From: Larkinella arboricola
GTDB lineage: Bacteria; Bacteroidota; Bacteroidia; Cytophagales; Spirosomataceae
DNA: 64,000 nucleotides
Direction: 5' to 3'
Assembly: GCF_003259745.1 (NCBI RefSeq)
Contig: NZ_QLMC01000005.1
Location: forward strand, 434,001-498,000
Shown here one piece after another: positions 26,549 to 35,749 of this stretch. The translations under genes were made by a program, and so were the position numbers. The stretch's first letter is position 1. Each line of letters starts with the position of its first letter. The notes beneath the pieces are model-generated. The model saw only the letters and a program-made list of their open reading frames with translations. It was not told the DNA's origin and did not search any database.

Positions 26549-27092
26549 TGGACTGGGTCGGGATATGTGATGAATGATAACGTAGGTTTGCCGTGCAAAA
26601 TCGTAACGGCTTCAATGCACTACTGCGGGGCGGCTGACCCGCCATCCAAATGACGAAAACGCAGTGTTGGCCGGGCGGAAGAAAGAGCAGAAAGGCCGTT
26701 TTCCAGCCCGACCGGTATGTTTAAAAATACGGATAATAGAGTTATTAACCGTCCTGTTAAGGGTAAAAACGACCCTATGGGGACAGTGGCACGAATGACA
26801 CCCGACACACTATGGTTAGGCCATCAATGCCTGTCTTACTTCAGGCGTTGATGACTCGGCTACCAGGTTTGTAAGCGGTTGCCAGTAGACCAAAGTTAAA
26901 GCAGTAACTTCTTATAAAACAGCGTAATAATGCTTGATTTTCAGGTTGCGTAATTCCACGCACAACCGGTGAGATTTACTTGAACAGGCAAGAAGGACAA
27001 GTGCCGGACAAAACAGCCAGCCCCTTGCAGGCGATAGGCTATATCAATTTGCAGCAAAAAGGGGCGGTGGGGAGGACTTTTGGAGAAGACCG
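26549..27092. other. 544-bp gap with one hairpin and no supported gene
   Basis: No frame in this stretch has recognisable content. A 12-bp stem, CATCAATGCCTG with CAGGCGTTGATG (one G-T pair), sits at 26822-26853. Purpose unknown. It lies between two minus-strand genes, so it holds at least the subtilase promoter. Confidence 0.4.
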
Positions 27093-27290
27093 TTAAAAAA
27101 GGCTTTTTGACGGTTTATGGCGGTTCATTTTTCGGAAAAGAACACTCACGATAAAGACAAGTAACAACTCGATGAAGCCCCATTTGGCCACTTGCAGAGC
27201 GTTTAGTGGCTGGGGCCGCTCAGCGGAAACCTCCTGAAAAGAAACCTTCTGGGAAAGCGGGGGCGATTGATAAATCGGTACAGGTTCCAT
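27093..27290 (-). CDS. Small single-span membrane protein (65 residues)
   Basis: The protein starts MEPVPIYQSPPLSQKVSFQE, has one hydrophobic segment near residues 36-52 (WGFIELLLVFIVSVLF), and a basic tail RKMNRHKPSKSLF, so the tail is probably cytoplasmic. I do not recognise a family. The reading frame fills a gap between two other minus-strand genes and ends in an ordinary stop. The GC-rich codons argue against chance, but no other evidence supports it. Confidence 0.45.
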   Translation of the reverse strand: MEPVPIYQSPPLSQKVSFQEVSAERPQPLNALQVAKWGFIELLLVFIVSVLFRKMNRHKPSKSLF

Positions 27291-27562
27291 AACGTCCTTT
27301 TTGAATTAGACGCTTCAGACCCGGAAAAGTAACAGAATCTGGTGTGAATTTGTCTGATTATTAGGGTAAGGACCAGGCCGGACCCATTCGCCCACGGCTG
27401 AGTCTTCTTTTTAACAGGTTACATGGTGTTTCGGGATGCAGTTTGTCCAGTTATCAGGCTGGTTCTGCAATGCTTCGAGCCTTACGGATGGCTTTTTTAG
27501 GCAAATGGCGGGGCAACCGAAGAGGAAGAGAAGGGCAGAGAAACGTTTCTCCGCCCCTGTAT

Positions 27563-30181
27563 CTATTCGCTCCGCAGGGCTTTCACCGGATTCATTCCAG
27601 CGGCTTTCATAGACTTGAAACCGACGGTAAGAAATGCGATCAGGAACGTGCTGGCAATGGCGGTGGCAAATACGCCGACACTCACATCGATGTGAAAAGT
27701 GAAGTGGTTCAGCCAGGCATTCATGCCGTAGTAGGCCACCGGAGCGGCTACGGCGAAAGCAATCAGAATCAGGCGGGAAAACTCTTTTCCGAAAATCCAC
27801 AGGATTTGCCCGATACTGCTGCCCAGCACTTTCCGAATGCCGATTTCCTTGGTTTTCTGAGCGGCCATAAACGAAACCAGTCCGTATAGTCCGAGGCCGC
27901 CGATAAAGACAGCAAGGGCGGCAAAGGTTTGAATGAGCCTGAGCATGAGGTCTTCGGTTTTGTAAAAATTGGCGATATGCTCATCCAGAAATTCGTATTC
28001 GTAAAGCTGGTCGGGATGCAGGTCGCTCCAGGTTTTTTCCAGCGCAGCGAGCGTCGGTTTCACCGTTGTTCCATCAATTTTAACCGCGTAGCTGCCATAC
28101 AAATCGCTGGCCGACATGATGCAAACGGCGTTAATGTCTTCGTGAAACGATCGGTCATGGAAGTCGCCCACAACCCCGACAATCGGCCCGGTTGTCTGAC
28201 CTTTGTTTAAACTGAGGGTTTTTCCGATCACCTCCTGCGGAGATTTCAGGCCCAGTTTTTTGGTAAAGGTTTCATTAACAACAAACTCCCGGGCGGAGTC
28301 GGCGGGAAACAGATTCCGTCCGGCCACCAGTTTCAGGTCAAACATCGGGATGTACTGCTCATCGGCGGCTTTGACGCTGACGCTGAATAATTCGTCCTCG
28401 CTGCGGTTATCGTACTGTGGCGACGTGTTCCAGACATTGTAATTGGAGGCCGGTGCCGACTGGCAGACGGATACGGTTTTGACCCCCGGAATCTGGGCGA
28501 GTTGATGCTTGACGGTTTTCAGGCTTATCGGTTTCGTGTCCGGCGCAATGGGCAGCATGACAACGGCTTCCTTATTGAAACCCAGATCGGATTGCGTAGA
28601 ATACCGCATTTGATCCGTAATGACAATCATGCCGATGAGCAGCGCTTGGGAAATCGCGAACTGGCCCACAATCAGCGTTCGCCGTGTATTGAAACCGCCG
28701 ATATGCTGCTGCGACAGTTTGCCTTTCAGCGCCACAACCGGCTGAAAACCCGCCAAAATAAGACCTGGATACGAACCGGCAAAGAACGTGACCACCACCG
28801 CCAGTGCGGGAAGAAACAGGGCCAGTCGCCAGTCGTCCAGCGGGTTGAGGCTGATTTGAACCTGAAACCAGTCGTTGACGGAAGGCAGCAGCAACCAGGC
28901 GGTAACAAACGCCAGGAAGATAGCCAGTGTGGTAATTAAACCCGTTTCGGCGATGAACTGCCAGAAAAGCTGCCCGCGAAAACTGCCCAGCACTTTCCGG
29001 ACGCCCACTTCCTTCGAGCGGTTGAGGGCCTGGGCCGTAGCCAGATTAATGAAGTTGATGCAGGCGGTGACGATCAGAAAGAAACCAATACAGGCCAGAA
29101 CCCACAAATTACTTTTGGAAATTGCACCGCCGTAGCGGGGGTTAAAATGAATATCGGCCAGCGGTTGCAGCTTGTAGTGATGGACGTTTTTGTTGGTGGG
29201 CCGGTATTTTTTTACGTAAGCTGGCAACACCTCTTCAACCTGCGCGGGCGAGACACCGGGTTTGAGCCGGACAAAACATTGCATGGCGCTGTTCATACCG
29301 CCCCACGATTCGTCGCTGGCCATCCATTCGTCGTACTGCCTGAGCGTATTATAGGACAGAAAAATCTCGGTTTTTCGGTCGGTATGAACCGGTAAATCCT
29401 TCAGAATGCCGGTAATGCGGAATTGAACTTTGTTGTCCAGATGGAAGGTCTGGTTGATCGGATTCTGATCGCCGAAATACTTTCGGGCCATTCTCTCGGT
29501 CAGAATAGCCGTATTGGGTTCGCGCAAAACCGTTTTGAAATCTCCCTGCAACAGCGGATAATTAAAAATGTCGAAGAAATCGGTTTCGGCAAAAGCGACT
29601 CCGGCATCTTCCTTAAACTTGCGGATTTCTCCACCGGTTTTCAGGCTGATTAAAACATCATTGGAGCTGGCAATCCGGGCCACCTTCTCACCGAACGTAT
29701 AATCATTCCGGAACACCTTGCCGAACGGATTGGGCACGTTGGGCCGGTAACTAACGGTTTCGCGGTGCTGCTCGGTCACGAAGCGGTAAATCCGGTCGGC
29801 GTTTGCGTGGAAATTATCAAAGCTCAGGTGGTAGCTAATCAGCATGAAAATCAGAATACCGCAGGCCATGCCCAGTGCCAGGCCCGATACGTTGATGAGC
29901 GTGTAGGATTTTTTTCGCTCCAGATTCCGGAGGGCAATTTGGAAATAATTACGAATCATGGCAGTATGGCTTGGTTTCGGATGGTCCGACGGTTTGCGTT
30001 TGAAAAAATACGGTTGCAGGTAGTGCAGGACGGCCCAGATAAAGGCGCGCCGGGCTTTGACCAAGCCGTTCTGTTCGAGTTGTTTATAAAAGACCTCGTG
30101 CAAATCGCCCTGCACATCTTCGCGCAGGTGAGGGGCCACGAAAATCTCCAGCAGGCGGTCGGCCCAGCGCGGTGGCTTCAT
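27563..30181 (-). CDS. MacB/FtsX-type ABC transporter permease with N-terminal prefix domain
   Basis: 872 residues. The first 70 or so (RWADRLLEIFVAPHLREDVQ and QGDLHEVFYKQLE) match the permease prefix domain found on PadR-linked permeases in Spirosoma-like bacteria. The rest has two copies of the FtsX/MacB layout: TM segment SYTLINVSGLALGMACGILI, a periplasmic loop, a three-TM bundle with ALNRSKEVGVRKVLGSFRG, then a second loop and a bundle with AAQKTKEIGIRKVLGSSIG. The ATPase partner is not here. Likely a mechanotransmission-type or export complex. PadR lies immediately upstream, separated by the inverted repeat at 30184. Confidence 0.9.
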   Translation of the reverse strand: MKPPRWADRLLEIFVAPHLREDVQGDLHEVFYKQLEQNGLVKARRAFIWAVLHYLQPYFFKRKPSDHPKPSHTAMIRNYFQIALRNLERKKSYTLINVSGLALGMACGILIFMLISYHLSFDNFHANADRIYRFVTEQHRETVSYRPNVPNPFGKVFRNDYTFGEKVARIASSNDVLISLKTGGEIRKFKEDAGVAFAETDFFDIFNYPLLQGDFKTVLREPNTAILTERMARKYFGDQNPINQTFHLDNKVQFRITGILKDLPVHTDRKTEIFLSYNTLRQYDEWMASDESWGGMNSAMQCFVRLKPGVSPAQVEEVLPAYVKKYRPTNKNVHHYKLQPLADIHFNPRYGGAISKSNLWVLACIGFFLIVTACINFINLATAQALNRSKEVGVRKVLGSFRGQLFWQFIAETGLITTLAIFLAFVTAWLLLPSVNDWFQVQISLNPLDDWRLALFLPALAVVVTFFAGSYPGLILAGFQPVVALKGKLSQQHIGGFNTRRTLIVGQFAISQALLIGMIVITDQMRYSTQSDLGFNKEAVVMLPIAPDTKPISLKTVKHQLAQIPGVKTVSVCQSAPASNYNVWNTSPQYDNRSEDELFSVSVKAADEQYIPMFDLKLVAGRNLFPADSAREFVVNETFTKKLGLKSPQEVIGKTLSLNKGQTTGPIVGVVGDFHDRSFHEDINAVCIMSASDLYGSYAVKIDGTTVKPTLAALEKTWSDLHPDQLYEYEFLDEHIANFYKTEDLMLRLIQTFAALAVFIGGLGLYGLVSFMAAQKTKEIGIRKVLGSSIGQILWIFGKEFSRLILIAFAVAAPVAYYGMNAWLNHFTFHIDVSVGVFATAIASTFLIAFLTVGFKSMKAAGMNPVKALRSE

Positions 30182-30183
30182 AG

Positions 30184-30282
30184 GAGTGAAGAGTGATGAG
30201 TGAAGAATTATGAGTTAGGAGTGATGCGTAAAGAGGATGCGTCAGCCTGACTTTTAACTCATCACTCTTCATTCTTCACTCT
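30184..30282. repeat. Inverted-repeat family member 1
   Basis: Arms made of GAGTGAAGAGTGATGAGT-like sequence on the left and ACTCATCACTCTTCATTC-like on the right, imperfectly complementary, with the core ATGCGTCAGCC between. It fills the gap between PadR and the permease, and its last bases reach the PadR stop. It shares core and arms with 57710, 58741 and 63565. Confidence 0.6.
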
Positions 30283-30622
30283 ATAAAGGTTCGATTAGTT
30301 GAAATTTTCCGGGTGGAATGGCCTGCCAGAGCCGAGTGCGCACTTCCTGAATGTCGTTCAGCGCCCGCACCCCGGCCTGGGTCAGTGCGAAAAACCGTTT
30401 GCGTCGGCCCCCGCGTTCGGCAGTGGCTCCGCCCATTTGTGAGGAAAGAAAGCCTTTTTCTTCCAGCCGGTACAGGGTGGCATGGACGGCACTCATCGTG
30501 ATCGACCGGCCGGTTTGCTGCTGAACTTCCTCCCAGATTGTAACTCCGTAGGCTTCGGCCGGACAAGCCGCTACCACCAGTAAGACAATCTCTTCAAACT
30601 CGCCTAAAAAGGACCTTCGCAT
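30281..30622 (-). CDS. PadR-family transcription regulator
   Basis: 113 residues. The winged-helix signature is clear: EEIVLLVVAACPAEAYGVTI, then SAVHATLYRLEEKGFLSSQM and GGRRKRFFALTQAGVRAL. PadR proteins usually repress a neighbouring transporter or stress gene. The permease gene starts 100 bp downstream on the same strand, with the repeat in between, so the two probably form a regulator/transporter pair. The ligand is unknown. Confidence 0.92.
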   Translation of the reverse strand: MRRSFLGEFEEIVLLVVAACPAEAYGVTIWEEVQQQTGRSITMSAVHATLYRLEEKGFLSSQMGGATAERGGRRKRFFALTQAGVRALNDIQEVRTRLWQAIPPGKFQLIEPL

Positions 30623-30814
30623 GATGGGTACGAGCTGGTTTAATTAGTTGTAATTTTGCAAAACAAATAGAGTGCCAGAGGAGGGAAAGGCTTTCAGGAG
30701 CGTTCTGAGTAGGAAAACGAGCAGGGAAGGTGTCCGAAATCGTACAGGGTTTTGTCCAGGTGCGGACAGTGTACGTACCAACCGGAGCAACGGCAGTTGA
30801 CCGCCGAAACAGCA

Positions 30815-31753
30815 TTAAAACGACCGAATCAGGGCCGCCATTTTTTCGCGTAACGCCGAATCGGGCTGGCGACCGTGTCCGGCCAGCATGTTGTCGGCGG
30901 CATGGCGCGGGTTGCTGGTGCCCGGAATGACACAGGTGACGGCGGGGTGACCGATGAGAAATTTAAGGAAAAACTGCGCCCAACTGTTGATGTCGTTTTC
31001 CTTCGCCCAGGCGGGGAGTTCTTTGCCTTTGACGAGCGAAAATAGACGTCCTTCCGCAAACGGCTGGTTAATAATCGTTGCCACGCCCTTGTCCTGCGCG
31101 GCTGGCAGGAGTTTCTTCTCGGCGTTGCGGGAGAGGATCGAATAATTGAATTGCACGAAGTCGATGGGGTATTTGGTAAAAATATCGACCAGATCATCGT
31201 GCATGGAGTCGGTGTAATGCGTAATACCGATGTAGCGGATTTTTCCGGCGGCTTTCCAGGCTTTTAGGGTTTCCAGATGCGTTTTCCAGTCGAGCAGGTT
31301 ATGAATCTGCATCAGATCCATCGTCGGTCGTTTCATTTTTCGCATCGAATCGTCCATTTGCTGAATGCCCGCTTCCCGGCCCCGCGTCCAGACCTTGGTA
31401 GCGTAAAAGAATTCGTTCTGGATGCCGGACCCGGCCGTCAGCGTTCCCACCACTTCCTCCGACCGGCCGTACATGGGGGACGAATCGATGAGCCTGCCAC
31501 CCGCCTGATGCACGGCTTTAAGTGCCTGCAACAACGGTTCCTGTTCGGTTTTACCGGCAACGTCGAACGTTTGCCAGGTGCCAATGCCGACAACGGGCAG
31601 TTTTTCCTTGCTGGACGGAATCGGGCGGTTTAGCATGGTCGTTTGGTTTGAAGAAGAAAAAGCCGTCAATCCGCCGGATGCCAGCGTTGCAGTCGAAGCC
31701 GCCAGCAAACCGAGGGTTTCGCGCCGGGAATACCGTTGGTGGAGCGTTTTCAT
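30815..31753 (-). CDS. Tat-exported aldo/keto reductase
   Basis: About 312 residues from the ATG at 31753; a TTG at 31789 would add twelve residues without support. A twin-arginine motif (YSRRETLGLLAASTATL) lies near the N-terminus, so the folded protein is exported. The AKR barrel is seen in LPVVGIGTWQTFD, LIDSSPMYGRSEEVV (catalytic Tyr), FFYATKVWTRGRE (Lys), DLMQIHNLLDW and a late VIPGTSNPRHAADNM (NADP-binding loop). Substrate unknown. It is 13 bp downstream of the VOC gene, with which it is probably cotranscribed. A cofactor-using AKR outside the cytoplasm is typical of this Tat group. Confidence 0.9.
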   Translation of the reverse strand: MKTLHQRYSRRETLGLLAASTATLASGGLTAFSSSNQTTMLNRPIPSSKEKLPVVGIGTWQTFDVAGKTEQEPLLQALKAVHQAGGRLIDSSPMYGRSEEVVGTLTAGSGIQNEFFYATKVWTRGREAGIQQMDDSMRKMKRPTMDLMQIHNLLDWKTHLETLKAWKAAGKIRYIGITHYTDSMHDDLVDIFTKYPIDFVQFNYSILSRNAEKKLLPAAQDKGVATIINQPFAEGRLFSLVKGKELPAWAKENDINSWAQFFLKFLIGHPAVTCVIPGTSNPRHAADNMLAGHGRQPDSALREKMAALIRSF

Positions 31754-31766
31754 AAAGCCGTTGATT

Positions 31767-32126
31767 TTAGTTTCGTTCAAAAAACTCAATCCGGTTGCTG
31801 AAGGGGTCGGTTACAGTAACCGTCCACGCACCCCAGAAAGCTTCATGTAGGCCGGGTTTCATGTATCGGTAATTTTTGGCGGTCAGCTCCTGATGGAAAG
31901 CAGCCAGATTTGGGTATTCAATCAGGACTTTTGAACCGGGGCAGCAGTCGCCGTGGTGTTCGGACAGGTGCAGCCGCAGATCGCCCTTCGTGATTTCCAG
32001 ATAAATCGGGAAATTCTCTTCAAACCGGTGTTCCCAGGCGATGCCGAAACCAAGCCATTCGACATAGAATTCAACGGCTTTCTGGTAATCAAAAATACGG
32101 AAAATCGGGATGATGGGAGAGGGCAT
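31767..32126 (-). CDS. VOC superfamily (glyoxalase/bleomycin-resistance-like) protein
   Basis: 119 residues with one betaalphabetabetabeta unit pair: IPIFRIFDYQKAVEFYVEWL, then IYLEITKGDLRLHLSEHHGD and the end AWTVTVTDPFSNRIEFFER. His and Glu residues of LHLSEHHGD and IEFFE could bind metal. The family includes bleomycin-resistance and glyoxalase-like proteins; bleomycin-type relatives bind drug without catalysis. Which it is cannot be told. Cotranscribed with the aldo/keto reductase downstream. A GC-rich hairpin sits between it and the preceding sugar dehydrogenase gene. Confidence 0.85.
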   Translation of the reverse strand: MPSPIIPIFRIFDYQKAVEFYVEWLGFGIAWEHRFEENFPIYLEITKGDLRLHLSEHHGDCCPGSKVLIEYPNLAAFHQELTAKNYRYMKPGLHEAFWGAWTVTVTDPFSNRIEFFERN

Positions 32127-32129
32127 AGG

Positions 32130-32160
32130 GCGGGGCCACGGGAAAAAACCGTGGCCCCGC
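32130..32160. terminator. Perfect 12-bp hairpin between genes, no T-tract
   Basis: GCGGGGCCACGG and CCGTGGCCCCGC around a GAAAAAA loop. It stands between the stop of the sugar dehydrogenase (32165) and the start of the VOC gene. Without a T-tract it may be a processing or stability element rather than a terminator. Confidence 0.45.
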
Positions 32161-32164
32161 TAAG

Positions 32165-33490
32165 TTACTGTTTTGCACTCACTCGCCAAACCCGGTTACC
32201 GGCGTCGTCGGCCACGAGCAGGGCTCCGTCTGGCGTTACGGTAACACCCACCGGCCTGCCGTGTACATCCTTGTCATCGATGATGAATCCGGTCAGAAAA
32301 TCTTCCGGCTTTCCGCTGGGTTTTCCGTTCGTAAATGGTACGAAAATAACTTTATAACCCGCAAAGGCCGAGCGGTTCCACGACCCCCGCTGACCGATGA
32401 AGGCACCGTTCCGGTATTTTTCCGGAAACGCTTTCTTGTCGTAAAAAGCCAGCCCCAGCGAAGCCGTATGCGAACCCACCGCCACATCGGGTATAAGAGC
32501 TTTTTTGACCAGATCGGGCCGTTCACCTTTCCGGCGCGGGTCTTCGTGTTGGCCGTAGTAGGAGTAAGGCCAGCCGTAAAAACCGCCTTCTTTTACACTG
32601 GTGATGTAATCCGGAACCAGATCATCGCCCAGTTCGTCGCGTTCGTTCACCGCCGTCCACAGGGTTTTGGAGTCCGGATTCCAGTCCATGCCCACCGGAT
32701 TGCGGAGGCCGCTGGCGAATATCCGTTCGCCCGTTCCATCAGGGCTGATTTCCAAGATATTGGCCCGGCGTACCTCGTGTTCCATACCGTTATCGCCCAC
32801 ATTGCTGCCCGAACCCACGGAGATATAAATCTTCGAGCCGTCGGCGTTGGCAAGCAGGTTGCGCGTCCAGTGGTTGTTATAACCGCCCGCGGGCAGCGAC
32901 ATAATGGATTTGCCTTTGGCCGTGATTTTGGTCTGTCCGGTCTGGTAGGGAAACGTCACAATGCCGTCAGTATTGGCAACATACAGCGTATTGCCGATCA
33001 GCAGCACACCAAACGGTTGATTTAAGCCCTCCAGAAACGTTTCGCGCAGTTCCGGTTTGCCGTCTTTATTGGCGTCGCGCAGGAGCGTGATGCGGTTGGC
33101 GCTTTTGCCGGAAGCTTCTGAGTCTGCCTTTCCGCTAATGGCGGACGTTACTTTTTTAACAATCCCTTTCCGCTCGGTTTGCGATTCTACCACCAGCACG
33201 TCGCCGTTTGGCAGGACGTAGGTAGTACGCGGATTTTTGAGGTCGCGGGCAAACTCGGTAACCACAAAGCCCTCGGGTGCCTGGGGTGTCTGACCGTCTT
33301 TCCAGCCAATGACGTTGCTAAAATGATTGGACCCTTTGCCCGGGGGCGGCAAATCCGGTGCTGTGGGTGCTTCGGCGGTGGCGGTGGTATCGGTATTTTC
33401 GGCGTTTTCGGATTTTTTACCCTGACCGCATGACGACATAAAACCCGCCAGCAGGATTGCGTACGTGAAAAGAACGAATGGTTTTTTCAT
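32165..33490 (-). CDS. Lipoprotein sorbosone/glucose dehydrogenase-like protein
   Basis: 441 residues from the ATG at 33490; the upstream in-frame start at 33523 would add a non-signal stretch. The N-terminus MKKPFVLFTYAILLAGFMSS ends in a lipobox with Cys (MSSCG), so it is lipid-anchored. A beta-propeller follows, with NPRTTYVLPNGDVLVVES, NRITLLRDANKDGKPELRET, NGMEHEVRRANILEISPDG and a final GRPVGVTVTPDGALLVADDA. It belongs to the same sugar-dehydrogenase family as 1033 and 51501. It oxidises an unknown sugar or aldose, with PQQ or a related cofactor expected from family. No cytochrome domain is attached. Confidence 0.9.
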   Translation of the reverse strand: MKKPFVLFTYAILLAGFMSSCGQGKKSENAENTDTTATAEAPTAPDLPPPGKGSNHFSNVIGWKDGQTPQAPEGFVVTEFARDLKNPRTTYVLPNGDVLVVESQTERKGIVKKVTSAISGKADSEASGKSANRITLLRDANKDGKPELRETFLEGLNQPFGVLLIGNTLYVANTDGIVTFPYQTGQTKITAKGKSIMSLPAGGYNNHWTRNLLANADGSKIYISVGSGSNVGDNGMEHEVRRANILEISPDGTGERIFASGLRNPVGMDWNPDSKTLWTAVNERDELGDDLVPDYITSVKEGGFYGWPYSYYGQHEDPRRKGERPDLVKKALIPDVAVGSHTASLGLAFYDKKAFPEKYRNGAFIGQRGSWNRSAFAGYKVIFVPFTNGKPSGKPEDFLTGFIIDDKDVHGRPVGVTVTPDGALLVADDAGNRVWRVSAKQ

Positions 33491-33643
33491 TGTTGAACAG
33501 AAATTAAACATATTCTGTATCAACCGACTGCGCAGCGCCTTTGTTTAGCGTGGGCCTTTCTTCTTCGTGCCGGTATTGCCTGTAATTTTCATCGTAAAGC
33601 CGGTGTGCTGCCCGGTGGCCTGTCGCGGGTGATCGTAACCGTG

Positions 33644-34639
33644 TCAGCGCATCTGAGGGGCTGTAACCGGCTTGGAAACGGATTGTGGTTGCGGACTGGC
33701 CTGTAAAAAACGGCTTATTGTGGCCCGCCATTTTTCCGGTTCGTTGGTGCAGTACGACTGGTGGGCGGAGTGTTCAAAAATGACCAGTTGTTTTTGTTGG
33801 GTACCCAGATTCTCAAAAATAGCGTCGGTTTCGTGCCGCAGCACCCGCGGATCGTTGGCCCCCCAGTTGAGCAACACCGGCATGGTGAGTCCTTTCGCAT
33901 ATTCCGACGGACGGTATTGGTAGGCACTCATGCTACGCTCCAGACCGCCCCACAAAAGCAGCAGTTCCGATGCGGGATGGGCCGGAATGTTCATAGAGCG
34001 AAGGCGTCCCTGAACGGCATCGTATAGAGACGCAAACGGGCATTCCAGAATCACCCGCGACGGTTTCAGGCGGTGCTCGGGAACGGCTTTCAGGATAGTG
34101 GCCGCACCCATCGAAACGCCCCAGAGAATAATGTTTTTCTCACCACCCCGGGTTACAAAATCGTAGGCGGCTTTCAGGTCGTTGGTTTCGCGAAAACCGA
34201 TTGTGCAGATGTTGCCCTGGCTGTTGCCGTGCGCCCGGAAATCGAACGACAGCGTATTGTAGCCCAGTTCATGAAAATAATCCATTTCGCAGAGCACCCG
34301 CGATTTGTTCGACGCGTGGCCGTGGCAGAGGATGATGGTGCCTTTGGCCTGCTCCACCGGAATGTACCAGCCTTCCAGCTTTTGACCCAGTTCGTTGGTC
34401 AGCCGCAGGGTTTCGTACGGTATTTTGGGATGATCAGTAACGACCGATTTCTTTAGTTTCAGGCCGAACAGGGCGGCATTCAGCTTCTCGCTGGTGGAAT
34501 AACTCTCCGGTTTTTTGGAGGGCGTTTTCTCGGGATTATCATAGAAATACGTGAATCGGGCGGCATGAAACGCCAGAATGACATTCAGCAGGGCAAAAAA
34601 GACGAGCAGAACCAGCCCGATACGGCGGAGGGCAACCAT
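33644..34639 (-). CDS. Alpha/beta hydrolase with N-terminal membrane anchor
   Basis: 331 residues. One hydrophobic segment at the N-terminus (IGLVLLVFFALLNVILAFHA) anchors it, probably with the enzyme outside the cytoplasm. The hydrolase core has GTIILCHGHASNKSR (oxyanion region), the nucleophile elbow LWGVSMGAATIL (Ser), Asp in NWGANDPRVLRH and His in FEHSAHQSYCTN. Substrate unknown; it is similar in layout to BAAT/acyl-CoA-thioesterase-like or esterase proteins of this group. It lies 67 bp downstream of the pYEATS-like gene on the same strand. Confidence 0.88.
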   Translation of the reverse strand: MVALRRIGLVLLVFFALLNVILAFHAARFTYFYDNPEKTPSKKPESYSTSEKLNAALFGLKLKKSVVTDHPKIPYETLRLTNELGQKLEGWYIPVEQAKGTIILCHGHASNKSRVLCEMDYFHELGYNTLSFDFRAHGNSQGNICTIGFRETNDLKAAYDFVTRGGEKNIILWGVSMGAATILKAVPEHRLKPSRVILECPFASLYDAVQGRLRSMNIPAHPASELLLLWGGLERSMSAYQYRPSEYAKGLTMPVLLNWGANDPRVLRHETDAIFENLGTQQKQLVIFEHSAHQSYCTNEPEKWRATISRFLQASPQPQSVSKPVTAPQMR

Positions 34640-34706
34640 AGGAATCAGCGAAAGTTAAGTTCTGGCAAACATACCCAATTTTAGCATCCGTTTACTGATA
34701 GGGCTT

Positions 34707-35639
34707 TTACCGGTTGCGGAACGACAGCGGCACATCCGGCGCATCGGACAGGTCCAGTTCCAACTGCGTTCCATCGGATGTTTCGGCTCCCACCGTAAAG
34801 GCGCCCCAGGCGATTTTTTCCAGAACCGCCCGATTGTTTACCACCGGAACGCTTACGGTATCCGGAGTGAATGTGTCGTGAAGATGAAAGGTTACGCTAC
34901 CGGTAAACGGGTGATTCTGTGGGTCGGTCGAAACTACTTCCATCCGGACGTTGAACCAGTCCTCGTCGTCATCGATGGCGGTCACGGTGGCCTGGAGTTG
35001 CCTGAAATTAACAGTGGGTTTTCCGCCCCATCGTCCTTTTTGCGGGTCATCCGGGTGGAGTAGGGCCGACGTATCGGGCGATGGTCCCCGCGTGGCTTCC
35101 CGTGTTATCGGAAGGGCGGTGCCGGTTTTGCGGGCGATGGAGTTTTCCTGAATCTTTTTCTTAACGGCCTGCAACGTTGCCCGGTTACCGATTGCTTTCT
35201 GCTGGGTTTCCTCGACTTTCTGATCGGTTTCACGAACGGCTTGCTTGGTGGCATCCACCTCTTTTTTCAGTTCGCTGAGCAGCCGGTCGCTGACGGTGGT
35301 GATAAACCGGGTGGAGGTAATGGCGGCAATGGTGCAGAAGCTAAAGAATACCAAATAGTTCTGAACTTTGCGGCCCATTGCTTCCGCGATTGTTGGGGCC
35401 GTCGCGTTTTCGGGAAGCACCCGCACCAGTTCGTCCAGAATTTTGCTTTGGGTGAGAAACAGAAAAACCGGAACAATCAGGGACGCGCCCAAACCCGTCA
35501 GGATACATTTCCACCAGATTTTGGGCGGTTCGCCCTGCGCTGTGGGGAGAAAACCGTTTACTAAACCGCCGATAACGCCCGCCAATACCATTGTTCCCAG
35601 AATGGTCCACAGATCGGGTGAGGAGAGAATGGAGTGCAT
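34707..35639 (-). CDS. Putative YLATT / prokaryotic YEATS (pYEATS) membrane protein
   Basis: 310 residues. Three hydrophobic segments occupy roughly residues 9-32 (ILGTMVLAGVIGGLVNGFL), 43-63 (CILTGLGASLIVPVFLFL) and 93-112. They are followed by a charged coiled coil at about 115-172 (LLSELKKEVDATKQAVRET). The C-terminal domain, about 210-310, has HPFTGSVTFHLHDTFTP, then KIAWGAFTVGAETSDGTQLE and ELDLSDAPDVPLSFRNR. This fits the pattern described for YEATS-like-associating three-TM proteins with a C-terminal prokaryotic YEATS domain, which occur in predicted bacterial conflict and signalling systems. Domain naming is from memory of the motifs and needs a profile search. No effector gene of that kind is beside it. 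Confidence 0.6.
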   Translation of the reverse strand: MHSILSSPDLWTILGTMVLAGVIGGLVNGFLPTAQGEPPKIWWKCILTGLGASLIVPVFLFLTQSKILDELVRVLPENATAPTIAEAMGRKVQNYLVFFSFCTIAAITSTRFITTVSDRLLSELKKEVDATKQAVRETDQKVEETQQKAIGNRATLQAVKKKIQENSIARKTGTALPITREATRGPSPDTSALLHPDDPQKGRWGGKPTVNFRQLQATVTAIDDDEDWFNVRMEVVSTDPQNHPFTGSVTFHLHDTFTPDTVSVPVVNNRAVLEKIAWGAFTVGAETSDGTQLELDLSDAPDVPLSFRNR

Positions 35640-35749
35640 ACGGTTACAGTCAGGTAACAGGGAAGAGATGTAAGGTAGTGAATAAGAAGACAGGTCGAGT
35701 AGATCAATCCGTAAAATTTCTTATCGGGAAAACTCATTCACGAAATGCC

